Shown in pieces: positions 35,488 through 46,095 of a stretch of 64,000 nucleotides of DNA. Under the pieces are notes generated by a model, which ran no database searches, had not been told where the DNA came from, and worked only from the letters and a program-made list of their open reading frames with translations. Source of the stretch: Acheta domesticus (lineage: Eukaryota; Arthropoda; Insecta; Orthoptera; Gryllidae). Position 1 is the stretch's first letter, and each line of letters opens with the position of its first letter. A program made the translations under genes and the position numbers. The stretch is taken from the NCBI GenBank assembly GCA_031308135.1, contig JAHLJT010000631.1, positions 197,635,126 through 197,699,125 on the forward strand. Reading direction: 5' to 3'.

Positions 35488-35720
35488 TATACTTCGACTT
35501 TTATTTCTTGGCGCGTGAGTGTATGTCTTCACAATGGAATATCTCACGGCATTTTCCGTCTTTTTCAGTCGTGCCGCTGGATGTCGCATGATCGACAGCA
35601 CTGTTCAACACGGTCGCGATCATGCGACATCTAGCGGCACGATTGAGAAAGACGCGAAATGCCATCATAGTCATCGTCAAGACAGGCTCTCACGCGCCAA
35701 GAAATAAAAACCCAAGTATA
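35488..35720. mobile_element. Long fold-back element in gene 2 first intron
   Basis: The arms 35488-35594 and 35617-35720 are reverse complements over more than 100 bp, separated by only 22 nt. The inner 26 bp (TCGTGCCGCTGGATGTCGCA and on) has one mismatch, and the outer parts (TTTATTTCTTGGCGCGTGAG) are also matched. It lies 78 nt after the exon 1 donor. A transcript would form a stable hairpin. Confidence 0.85.
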
Positions 35721-35744
35721 CGTGGTGTGCTTATTGTTGTAGGT

Positions 35745-36165
35745 AGGCTGCTAGGTAGAGTTCACGCGTTGTTTGGAAAAGAATTCTGGCGGCGGGCTGC
35801 TCTGATCGGTAGTTTTCCGTGGTTTCTTCTATCAAGACCAGGCGAACGCCGGAGCAGTACACTCACAAACGGGCCATGAATCACGTGCAATCTATCCTTT
35901 CACATCCTTGCCCCTCCTTTCCCTTTCACACCCACACACATGCAGGCTACGTAGACTACTCTTAACATTCATGTTAGGCGTTCAGTCGGGAGCTTAGGGA
36001 TTGTCCCGGGTGGGGCGCTGCCCTGTTGGGGGCGATACTTCCAAAGACAAACAGCGCTAAGTGACGAGTAGGTCTACGCCAGATCTCACGTTACAGCAGG
36101 GGAGGAGCACCGCCAGCTCCCAAAGCACGGTGTTTATGCGACTAATGGCCATAGCAGGTTGGTCA
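35745..36165 (+). repeat. SINE-like dispersed repeat, plus-strand copy
   Basis: It shows GGTAGTTTTCCGTGGTTTCT, ACCAGGCGAACGCCGGAGCA, GTTCAGTCGGGAGCTTAGGG and a diverged 3' part (GGGGAGGAGCACCGCCAGCT). The head is truncated. Confidence 0.75.
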
Positions 36166-36345
36166 TATCAGTCACTCTGTAGGTGGTGATTTGAAAGTTG
36201 AACGTGTGAAGATAGCTGGGTGAAGTTTAGCTCAGTAAAATCTGCTATTTCGATGCGACCAATATGGGCTCTCTCACGCCCTTCCAAGTTGACGGCGAGA
36301 TTCGAATCTGCGATCTTCACGATTAACAAACCAACCTTGAGATCA
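36166..36345 (-). repeat. Possible tRNA-derived SINE fragment
   Basis: The minus strand reads GCAGATTCGAATCTCGCCGT, close to a tRNA B box (GGTTCGAATCC), preceded by GGTTGGTTTGTTAATCGTGA as a weak A-box region. An 88-codon frame over it is more easily explained by the repeat than by a gene. Confidence 0.35.
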
Positions 36346-38475
36346 GTCAATGGAAAATGTGCAACGCGTTTTACATCAAAATACTGATAAGTCTTATCAT
36401 CAACAGGTATGCAGATGTTTTCCATTGATTTCAATCACGCACTGCCAGTGGAAATATTTTCTTTCCAATATTGTTCTCAATCCTGATGCAGAGTAAAGCT
36501 AAATACCATGTCTCCTCATTAGGTATTTTCCTCCCGATGAAGAGCACTGCTCTATTCACAGAAGATCCAGGGGCGATTTCTTAGAGGAAGTAAAGTATTT
36601 GAGAGAAGAAATGTCTCCTCACATACATCTTCTTCTCAATATAATTACCAAATAATGTACTTGATTTGATGTTTGAAGAATTTTTTTAGTTGATAGCTAT
36701 GAAGAAATTTACATTAATCGAATTTTAAACAACGCGCGCTTTTAAGCCTTGGAAAAGCGATTTAATTACTGTGAAGATGAATTATCAGCCTTTCCGCATT
36801 TCGAGGGTTAATAGTTCATATATGACAGCGCTCCTGCGACCAAAAGAGGATATTTTTTAACGGAACTACACAGCCTCTCGTGAATTGCTACCTACACTCA
36901 TGTAGATACATCAACGCACCACGAGACGAAAGCGATGTCACTTTCCGGGGAGGACGTGAGCCAGGAGGCCAGGACACGTTCCGATGTGGCAAAAGCAGCT
37001 AATACCCGAACATCTCAGAATCTAGACTGAAGGAAGACCGCAATCCGCAAGTCGACACATGCAATCCAAATTGTTTATGTTTCATTTGTTTAATTTCGTG
37101 CAATTTATTTCTTTACCTTTCTTGCTCTTAGCAAAAGGGTCGCCACTGACATCTCTCAGCGCGATAAAATAAATACGAAATAAAATAAAAACGAATCTAT
37201 GCACATATTATTACATAGAGCAAAAAACAGATTTTAATAAACTTAACCTGCAACGTCAACAATATCTCAAATATTTTAAACATGGCGTGACTCGGTTTAA
37301 AAGTGTTCTCACGTTCATTATACAAGTGGTTCCAAGTTAGTAAGTAGTTAATTCGAATTATTCCGCCAAAGTAAATCAATGAAACAGGTTGAAAATAAAC
37401 TGACAATTGTATACATGTATACATACGATATCTGCATATGAGATATCGAAGTGTATGAGAAACATTTTAAATGCACGAAAACAAATTGAGTCATTACTGA
37501 ATGTAGTTAAAGAAAGAGCTTGTTTTACTTCGCACAAAGATAAAATAACGCAAATGAGTTATGTTGAGGTTTTCCAAGTCGCAAACAAACGATCTTAATT
37601 TTACAGAGGATTACTCCCTGAAACATTGCAATAACGTTGGTAATGTCATTCATTTCAGGTTAATTTAAATTTAGGTTAAGTGTGAAGAAAGAACACTGAC
37701 CGATTTGAAATTACATTTCTCCCTGCATTACATCTTAAATAAAGGATGATCGTCAGTCGTACATAATTCTGCATAAAATAAGTCCAGTAAAACCTCGAAT
37801 CAGCTGTGAAAATATACTCCAATCGATGCTATTGATTGCCGTGTTTTACGGTTTTGCTAAATTACAGTCTATTAATTGTCTGTGGCCGAACTGCACAACG
37901 AAAACACGTCCATCTTCAAAGTATTGACCCGATGAGTCCAATCGTCTTAGGTCTTAGCAACGGATAGAACAAAAAGTGCATTTATCTATATTGTTTATAA
38001 TTTAATTTTGCACTAGATTCTCATCATCAAATAAAATTTCATATTTATTCCTAATTATGACATTAGTAAAGTTTTATATACAATAAACTGTATGTAAAAC
38101 TACCCCTCAGAAAAAGACCAAGATTATAACTGTTGAAAAAATTAATTAAAAATCAAAAGAATAAATCATAAACATATTTACGAAACCAAGAATAAGCCAA
38201 ATCCAATTTGCTACAGCAATAGCAAAATTTCACTGTGGATTTAAATTATAATTTAAACAGAGAAGCATTTTAATAAAGCTTTCGTTCAGCTACAATGCAT
38301 GAGAACTGATGTCAGCGGTCGTTAGAACGGTATTAGAACGGGAGTGTTACGTATTTATTAAAACTGAAGATTGTAACTGCAGTACAATTATTGTTTTCTT
38401 TCTGTAATTAAGTAATATTCTTAAAATTGTTTTTTGATAACTCGAATCTGACGTTTGCTAAACGGGAATATGACA

Positions 38476-38690
38476 GCCATTTGATTGAATGATTAGTTTT
38501 GGGGAGCGTCAACAGTTGAGGCCATTAGCACCGTAAGCAAAGACCATATTTTTAACGCGGGAAGTGGCGGTAATCTTTCCCCGCTGGATGGCGAGATCCA
38601 GCGCCGAGGTACACGTCGGATTGCAGGGCTTTCCCGAACCAAACATCTTGCACTGTCAAGCGGGGCACCGCAGCAGGTATAAACTCTAAG
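38476..38690 (-). repeat. SINE-like dispersed repeat, 3' half, minus strand
   Basis: The reverse complement gives GGCGCTGGATCTCGCCATCC, AGCGGGGAAAGATTACCGCC and the GTTGACGCTCCCC 3' end. It is followed at once by a plus-strand copy, so the two are head to head. Confidence 0.7.
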
Positions 38691-38699
38691 ATCTTTAGT

Positions 38700-39040
38700 T
38701 TTACGTGTTTTCTCCGATGAATATAGGAGAATGCCGGAGTAGTTCTGTAATAAACGACCCATGGAATGTTTGCAATATTTCCTTCCTCTCTCTTGTTTCC
38801 TCCTCTTCCCTTACTTACACACATGTACTATACTTTCACGTATGTTGAGAGTCCAGTCGGGAGCATAGAACTTGTATCAACTGAGGCGGTGCTTCGCTGG
38901 GGATAATCTTGGAGAGGGAAAATCCGCGAGCTAACTTGTATGTTCCATCGGGTGAGGATCATCCCACTTCAGAATGTAAAATACACTACACTTGCGGAAT
39001 CAATTGCCTCAGTAGTTTACACTCTCGGATTCATTACTTC
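38700..39040 (+). repeat. SINE-like dispersed repeat, plus-strand copy
   Basis: Shows GAATGCCGGAGTAGTTCTGT, GAGAGTCCAGTCGGGAGCAT and TGAGGCGGTGCTTCGCTGGG, in family order. The 3' end is diverged. Confidence 0.7.
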
Positions 39041-39124
39041 CTCCAAAATTAAGAAGTGCCTTCGGCGCTTGACACCATTGAGTATTCCACTTAATACACC
39101 AGCACTTGCGTGTGGAGGCACCGG

Positions 39125-39610
39125 CTTAGATGCCACAGGGCGTTAATTGATGTCACTGCAGTGCCTCTGACAGTGAGGTTCTAGAATTCGATACCCGACA
39201 CTAGCAGGGTTTTCGATAGTTAAGCCGAGTTCAGCCGCCCTCTGCAGGAGAATTGTAGCGGCATGCTGCTCTGATTGGTAGTTTTCCGTGGTTTCTTCGA
39301 TAAGCACCAGGCCTATGGCGGAGCAATAGCAAAAAACCGGGTAACGGACCGCGTGCGATCTCCCTTTCTTCTTTCTTGTCCTCTTGTTAGCCCTTATTTA
39401 CATTTACACTTATGTGCACTACACCACCACACATACCGGGAAGCCAGTCGGGAGCAAAGAGCTTGTTCTGACTGAGGTGGTGCTCCGCTGGGGGAGATAC
39501 CTAGATGAGTAAATCCTCAAGCCGAGTGTGTCAGTCGGCGCCGGATCTCGCCCTTTATTTCGGGGAATCACCGCCACCTCCATTGATACAAGCACTACAG
39601 TTACGGGTCT
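39125..39610 (+). repeat. SINE-like dispersed repeat, near full-length copy
   Basis: It runs from the head (TGTCACTGCAGTGCCTCTGA, then GGTTCTAGAATTCGATACCC as B-box-like) through TTTTCCGTGGTTTCTTCGAT and GAAGCCAGTCGGGAGCAAAG to GTCGGCGCCGGATCTCGCCC and CACCGCCACCTCC. It is one of the best copies for a consensus. Confidence 0.8.
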
Positions 39611-40785
39611 ATCTATCAGTAAAGTCTTGGAGGCCATGCACTGCATATGTGCGTAAAGCGCCTGTCACAGTACAGGTGATTTTGGCCGAAATTTCGGTCA
39701 ACATAGTACTTTTTTGTCCGACGTACCGAATTCGTTCAAACACGTTCGTAATTCAATTCCTAAACGGTCATAGCGAACCGACCTCGTCCGATGACGTTCG
39801 AAAACCTCGACTGTCGGACGAAGATGTTTTGATTTTGTTCGTCCGACTTGGGCCAACCCAGGAGGGGCTCTTGCGCCTCGTATCCGACTTCAGCCAATGA
39901 GCTACAGAAACCAGTTTGCGTCACAATATTAGCTGGAATTTTAAATGCAGACAGATACCAAAATGATCACCTCTTTACAAGACATCGAAACATATTTAGG
40001 AAGCATTTCTTTTAAATATTGCACCCTGTAGACATTCATCATGTTATTTTTGGTGGGTTGAAATTTGTCACTTTGTACCACTTTCAAAATGTTTCTTAAC
40101 CCTTCCCGATCTCCTTGCAACACGGTGGCTAGCGTCAGGTCTGATTTTACAAAGTGCACGTGCTGTGGTCACGTCGTTCGTGACGCGACGTGGTGGCATG
40201 GTGGGAGCAAACATCGATGCGCCGGAGTAACTCACTCATGTCTTTCCACATCGGCCAACCGAAATTTCGGGCAAAATCGGTTCTATTGTAAGCGCCGCTT
40301 AAGGCTCAGCATACATGTTACGGTATACCTGCTCAGGTAAACCAGAAGGTATACCTGCAGTGCAGGCTAGAGCACCACACACGCTAGGGTAAACCGGAAG
40401 CATTAACTCAGTCGAGTGATGGAGAACAAACAATAAAAAGATGCGATCGCTCTTGTCGGTTTGTTAGTGGCCATGAAGTGTAAAAAGAAGCGAAATTGCA
40501 AAGGCTGGTGTAAAGATTGGCTTATAAAGAGAAATAAAGTCACTCATACATGATTACTAAAAGAGTTAAGTTCAGATCCTACAGATTACCGTAATTATTT
40601 GCAGATGAATGAAGAATTCTAACAAAAATATTGTCACTTGTAACTCCTCAAATACAAAAGAAAATAAATAGTTATGATAAGTTCTGTTTCTCCCCATGAG
40701 AGACTGACAGCTACTTCGAGGTTACTTGCAACGGAACAAACGGTAGAATGAATTGAATTTCGATTCTTCTCCGGTCGCTTGCGCA

Positions 40786-41037
40786 GGTCGCTACGCCTGT
40801 GCAGTTTGGCCTGCATTGATTGGCACACACGCTCCGGATTACCTGTATAGGTGACCTGTACAGGTAAATCTCACCGGTATGCCGAAACGCGTCTGCCGGG
40901 CCTAAGAGCAGGGTCGCTACGCCTGTGCAGTTTGGTCTGCATCTATTGGCCCACACGTTCCGGATTACCTGTATAGGTGACCTGTACAGGTAAACCTCAC
41001 CGGCGTACCGGAACGCGTGTGCCGGGTCTAAGAGCGC
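40786..41037. repeat. 126-bp tandem duplication ending just before gene 2 exon 2
   Basis: Units 40786-40911 and 40912-41037 are roughly 90% alike by eye. Each contains GGTCGCTACGCCTGTGCAGT, CCGGATTACCTGTATAGGTG, ACCTGTACAGG and a CGCGT-rich end. The exon 2 acceptor lies 24 nt after the second unit. CCTGTA/TACAGG palindromes give each unit dyad symmetry. Confidence 0.85.
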
Positions 41038-41061
41038 GTGCGGGCGCGTGCGCGTGCGCAG

Positions 41062-41236
41062 GCGTTCGCGGCGATGCCTGTGCACGGCGTGGGCGCGGCG
41101 TCGGCGACGGCGCTGCACTTCCGCTGGCTGTCGCCGCGAACCGCCTACTGCCTGGCAGCGCTGCTCGCCTCCGTGCTCATGACGGCCTGCAACGTGGTGC
41201 GCCTGGCCCACGTCGGCCTCTCCTTCCTGCGCAGCT
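41062..41236 (+). CDS. Gene 2 exon 2: sugar gustatory receptor, first membrane segment
   Basis: The exon enters in phase 0 and starts AFAAMPVHGVGAASATALHF, then RWLSPRTAYCLAALLASVLM and the rest of a membrane helix. It ends in FLRS plus one base before GTGAGT. The MPVxGV...LxFRWxSxRxxYxL pattern directly after LSAQ is the normal start of the membrane core in sugar receptors. The acceptor is GTGCGCAG in a GCGTGCG repeat tract with no pyrimidine run. The upstream 250 nt is a tandem duplication (40786-41037). The next in-frame codon after the donor would be TAG, which confirms splicing there. Confidence 0.88.
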
Positions 41237-42746
41237 GTGAGTAGACCGCCACAGCCCTACGCCCTCAACAATTAATGATTAAAAAAAAAAACTGTGAATT
41301 TACGAAAAATCTCCCTTGTTACTGAAACGGGGAAATATTGAGGAGCAATCGTTCAAAAGCTGACATCTCCAATTGGCAAACATTTAGTTCTTCTGTTGTT
41401 TTTACCTAGAATTTTATTTCCAGAAAACAAAGGGAAATGTCATACAATACAGAAAGTAATAATCTATTCGTCGAGTTAAAGACGATGTCAAAAAGTGTAA
41501 AATTTGGAAAAGAGAGAAGTGGATGTCTCGCGTTTTGAATGTTTGCTACTCATTTTGTACTATCTTCCTTGTTGCTCTTAAACCTCAATCTCCCTGCTTT
41601 ATCACATATTGATGTAACGTATGGATAAGTAATTCACGTCCTTCTTGAACTTCTTACTTTTTTAATCGATTTAAGGATGGAAACATTTCCACATCGTCTA
41701 ATTCAACACGAGTCTTCTATTTTGTTCGTTCTATAACTTTCTCCATCTGTATATTTTCCATGTTGATCGCACTCTTTACAGCAGGAAATTGAAGGTCTTA
41801 TGAAAACTAACTGTTTTGTAACGAAGCAGAAACTATTGAAGTGCAAAACAACCAGAACAAACGTAATCCTGTGTTTTTATTAACACTTATTAAAGTTTAA
41901 AACCATGAGTAACGTGAGCGGTAGCTCACATCATCAGGTGAAATGTGATTAATTGATGTCATAATATAAAATGCGACCAAATGATAAATTGGAATGCATT
42001 TCGAGATCAAAATCCATTATGTAATAAATGTCTAAGAAATTGAAGATTAGAATGAGCAATGTCGTATGTGGAAAAACAGAGAAAAACGTTACATTCGTTG
42101 AGCTCTGGGGCTAAATGCTTGCTAGGAAGGGGCCGTGTCTCCTCCTTCCTCCCTGCCAGAGAGTAGTGATGTGACATTGATAACAAAACATCGATGTTAG
42201 CAATCAAAATATTCAACATTAAAACATCGATGTTAAAAATACGTCAACTAAATACCATCGATATTTTACAACATCTATATTTAAGGACGGTTTAGTTACC
42301 CCTAACATTAAATTCGTGTGCGTTAAATTTTAATGTTTGTGTTTTTCAATTTGCCGAAGTATGAGATGGGACAGACCCTACTGCGTATTCGTTGACCACA
42401 TCTCAATGTGCGAAATGAACATGAGAAAGAGGAAATACAAGGGCATGGAGGTCATCTCAGGCGAGAGAGTTTAATCGAAGAAGGTAGTACAAACAATGTT
42501 CTTTTGGTTCAACACATGAACCAACAGTTATTATTTCATATTTTAACTTTTACAGTATAGGGATCATGTGAATGTTTCATTCAGAAACAAAACAAGGAAA
42601 AAGGAAAAGCATCAAAACATCGATGTTAACAAACATCGGCGTTAATACATCGATGTTTCAACACAAACATCGATGTTTTGAAAACATGGACATCGATTTC
42701 GCATCCCTGCCAGAGAATTGCCTGAGGGAGAGTGGGGTGTGTGCAG
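41237..42746 (+). other. Gene 2 intron 2, about 1.5 kb
   Basis: AT-rich and unremarkable up to about 42170, then the ACATCGATGTT palindrome clusters. No coding content. Confidence 0.7.
42177..42698. repeat. Bracket of ACATCGATGTT palindromes, copy 2
   Basis: Clusters at 42177-42280 and 42610-42698 contain at least six ATCGATGTT or AACATCGAT units and enclose about 330 bp. The last cluster stops about 50 nt before the exon 3 acceptor. See also 5285-5749. Confidence 0.6.
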
Positions 42747-42935
42747 CGTCGACGGTGTTCTGCGGGACGCACGTGGTGGCGTCGCTGCTGCTGCTGCAGC
42801 TGGCGCGCGAGTGGCCGGCGCTGATGCGGCGCTGGGAGGCGACGGAGGCGGCGCTGACGCGGCGCTACGGGCCCCTGCCCTCGCTCACGCGCACCCTGCG
42901 CGCCCTCGCGCTCACCGTCTTCCTCGTCGCCGCAG
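42747..42935 (+). CDS. Gene 2 exon 3: sugar gustatory receptor, membrane segments 2-3
   Basis: Two bases complete the codon split at 41236, giving a serine. The product then reads STVFCGTHVVASLLLLQLAR, EWPALMRRWEATEAALTRRY and SLTRTLRALALTVFLVAA. The exon ends with one base before GTAACG. LxLARxWPxLMRRWExxE is a hallmark loop of sugar gustatory receptors, flanked here by two hydrophobic helices. The acceptor is GTGTGCAG. A cluster of ACATCGATGTT palindromes ends about 50 nt upstream, and a pyrimidine tract of about 740 nt begins a few bases past the donor. The exon is strongly GC-rich. Confidence 0.88.
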
Positions 42936-42939
42936 GTAA

Positions 42940-43680
42940 CGCCCTCTCCTCCTCCTCCTCATTCTTCTTTTTCTTCCTTTTCTTATTTTTCGTCTTCTTT
43001 TTCTTCTTCTTCTTCTTCTTCTTCTTCCTCCCTCTCTTCCTCCAACTCTTCATTTATTCCCGCCCTCCTCCACTCCTCTTCTTTCTTTAGCGCTCGTTCT
43101 TCTTTTTTGTGCCCTCATCCTCTTCTCCTTCTCCCCTCTCATTGCTTCTTCTTTTACTTGTACTTCTAATTCTTCTCCTTCATCTCCTCCTTCTCCTTAG
43201 CCTTCGCTCAACTTCCTCCTTTTTCTGCGTTTTTGTTCTTAATTTTATACTGTTTTTTTAATTCACTTCCCCTTTCCTTCCTTATCCTCTTCTGCTCATC
43301 AACTTTCTTCGTATTTTTATGTCTTCTTCCTCCTATTATTCTCTTCCTCCTCATGTTGCTTCTTCTTTTACTCCTACTTTTTTACTTCTGCTCCTCCTTT
43401 TTCTTCTCATTTACTTCGCCTTTTTCTTCTCGTTTTTCTTCTCCTTCATTTGGTGTTCTTTCGCCTTATCCTTCGCCCATTCTCCTTCATCTCCTCTTAT
43501 TTTTTCTTATTTTCTCATTACTTTTTATTTTATTTCATTTCCCTTTCTTCTACTTACCCTTCTCATCTCCTTTACTCCTCCCTATTCATCTTCTGTTCTC
43601 CTCCTCCTCCTTATTCTTGTTTTCCCACCCTTCTCCTCTTCTTTGTGTCATTCACTACTCCTTTTTTTCCTTCTCTTGAT
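42940..43680. repeat. Polypyrimidine tract of about 740 bp (TTC/TCC-rich)
   Basis: Almost unbroken C and T on the plus strand beginning a few bases after the exon 3 donor. Long open frames here encode only Ser/Phe/Leu-rich low-complexity sequence and are artefacts. Such tracts can form triplex DNA, and the tract also supplies many cryptic pyrimidine runs near acceptor-like sites. Confidence 0.9.
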
Positions 43681-43906
43681 ACTTTAATAAAAGCCGGGCA
43701 AACGCTGCATATTTCAGCCAAGGGTTTTCTAATCCGTTTTCTTCCATTTTTCTTTGTATGAATCAGTGATCAGCATTTCTCCATTTGCACAGCCATCCGC
43801 AATCTAGGTGCACTTCACTAATCTTCTTTAGATCAATGGGGACGGACAATACAGAGAAGAGCGAACAGCATTTCAAGGATCAAAGGATGGGAGTAAGGAC
43901 AGAAAG

Positions 43907-43960
43907 AAGGAAGGAAGGAAGGAAGGAAGGAAGGAAGGAAGGAAGGAAGGAAGGAAAGAA
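43907..43960. repeat. (GGAA)n microsatellite
   Basis: About 13 GGAA units. It is followed by a minus-strand fragment of the SINE-like family (about 43965-44090, with GATCGCACGCGGTCTATGGC), so the microsatellite is probably the expanded purine middle of that copy. Confidence 0.85.
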
Positions 43961-45017
43961 GGATCGCACGCGGTCTATGGCCCGTTATCTAAGACACAGC
44001 TTCAGCATCAGATCGGAGAAAAGCAAGTCCACGGCAGCAAGCCTCTAGAATTCTCTTCGTAGCCAGGTACCTAAATAGATACCTAAACCGAACCAAGCTA
44101 CCCGAATAATGTACAAAATTATCATCGCCGGACTCGCACGTACAAATTTCCAGTACGTGAAGCTTCAGTTGCGACTCGCATGTGCTGGCGCACTCGGGCC
44201 AGGTTGTGCGAGAAGCACGACCTACAGGAGAACCATACAACTCTATTATTATGTAAAATATTATATTTACAAAACATTTGTAATATTTTAAAAACAATTT
44301 AGATTTTATTAAAAGGCAAATTTTACTTTACTCCTGTACTTAATAAAACTTTGATAAATTTTCTGGAAATATCTGTATGTATAATGCGCTCGTTTGTTCA
44401 AGTAATAGCGCTAAATGGGGACTATTACAGTATTTGTTCAAGCTTTCAAACTTATAAGATATAATTAGACGAAGGAAAGAAGTAAAAGGAGGAGATTCTG
44501 TGACGTCATTGACAAAATGTACAATAACTTGCGTGTAGAATTTATGCGAAAGAAGAAAAAACGAAATGCAAAATGCAAATTGTTTTATAACAACTGAATT
44601 TTCGCGTATGTGGTTACTGTTTCAAACAATAAATGGCATATAATGGCTGGAGATAAATAAATGTTCTAGTTATTTAGTACAGTGTAAAATTCTCTCAGGT
44701 ATGCTAAAAAGCATTGGAATTATTCAATTGAGGAGTGAGTTTGCAGTTTTGACATTTATTGCAAACAAGTGTATAAATTCATTCAATTATTCAACGGAAT
44801 TAATGAGAATATTTAAAAAGACACGAGATAAAAATATTCAATTAAAAACATCAATTTACGTAACATTGATAAATGAAAGGCTATTTGAATAACGGTCCAA
44901 GGAGTAATAGTGGTCCAATCGTGGTCAATTTTTTGGGTAAATGGAGTTAATTGCAAGATTGACATTCAGTGCACCATTGGTTGAGAGTGATAATGCAATC
45001 CAGCGATACAAGATTTG

Positions 45018-46095
45018 AAGGCGTTATTTTAATAGTGGTACAACTCCCATTTTTTGAGAAATTGGGTTAATTCCATTTTCAGACTCGCGCAGGTGTTATA
45101 CATTTATTCTAAAAGTGATAGAACCCCAAGTTTTTTCTGTGGACGACATAGCTCATCACAATAAACGTTAATCACAGAAGATTGCAATCTATATATTTTG
45201 ATAGTGGTGCAACTCAGAGGTACGACTACGTGGTTTTCTACAAGTCTCGTGATGAGTGATTTTTCAAGATGTTTATAGCGCCTGCATTGATATGACATAA
45301 AGAGCTTGATCTAGAGTTAGAATTAGGAACAACAAAATAATATAATTATATCGCACATTTTTTATTTACAGAAATTAAACTTAATGGTTTACATGTTAAA
45401 AGGCCTTCAAAAGCCTGTAAAAAGAAGGAAGAAAATGAACAAAATGAGGTCTATAATAGGCTAAAAATTAGATGGATTAAATTTGTCAAACAGAAGTCTT
45501 TTATAATTATGTACAAGTAAACCTTAAATGAAGACATTGGTTTCTACACAGTAAACTTCACTACACACAAACCCCAGTGGGGGAGAAAAAACTAAAGTTT
45601 TCAAAACTTAAATATCCCGCTTAATCATAGCAAAGGAAGGTTAATGAGAAGAAACAGAATATACTTGATTTCTTTCTATTCATTTCAAGCGTTAATCACA
45701 CTTGTTTCACTGATCTGCATGCAGGGACCGGACGATTTCAAGAAGATGAAGTAAAACTAAATATGCCTCAAAAGTAACATTAAATTAATATTTAATCTGT
45801 CTTAATAAATAGATATTGCCTTCATTTCCAACTTTCCTTAGAACAACATCTAACGATTTGGTCCACCAACCTTATTTTTATGGTGGTATAACTCCTTTAC
45901 ATTCTCAATATTCCGCGAAGCATACAGTATGCTTACTCATATCATCTTCAGCCGAACAAGTAAATATCTTACAAGAGAAAAACACACCATTTTTTGTCTA
46001 ACTCCATCCCCGATTTTTTTATAATCATTTAACTTTAGAGCTCAATATCTCGAAATGAGTGTCAATGGACTTGTACCACTATTAAAATAACGCCT
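45018..46095. repeat. Inverted repeat region of about 1.1 kb
   Basis: AGGCGTTATTTTAATAGTGG with TACA (45018-45045) is inverted at 46072-46095. Several further AGTGGT(A/G)CAACTC variants lie at 44905-45215. It may be an old DNA transposon; no transposase was recognised. Confidence 0.5.

Larger units (their letters stand above)
35411..41061 (+). other. Gene 2 intron 1, about 5.7 kb
   Basis: Contains the fold-back, four or five SINE-like copies and the 126-bp tandem duplication listed separately. Segments 36440-38470 and 39610-40320 are AT-rich or mixed with no coding signal. Around 40316-40365 GGTATACCTGC motifs repeat in alternating orientation. Confidence 0.7.

Noticed and set aside
34234..35601. 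Several long Pro/Arg/Ala-rich and Gly-rich open frames on both strands
   Set aside because: They arise from the G-rich minisatellite and the antisense of exon 1. They have overlapping frames and no conserved motif.
36168..36434. 88-codon minus-strand frame with a protein-like look
   Set aside because: Overlaps a tRNA-like SINE head with a B box and has no family match.
42572..43090. 172-codon open frame running into Ser/Phe-rich sequence
   Set aside because: Only 42747-42935 is receptor-like. The front is intron and the back is the pyrimidine tract beyond a good splice donor.
43233..43761. Open frames encoding Ser/Leu/Phe-rich proteins
   Set aside because: Pure low-complexity translation of the pyrimidine tract.
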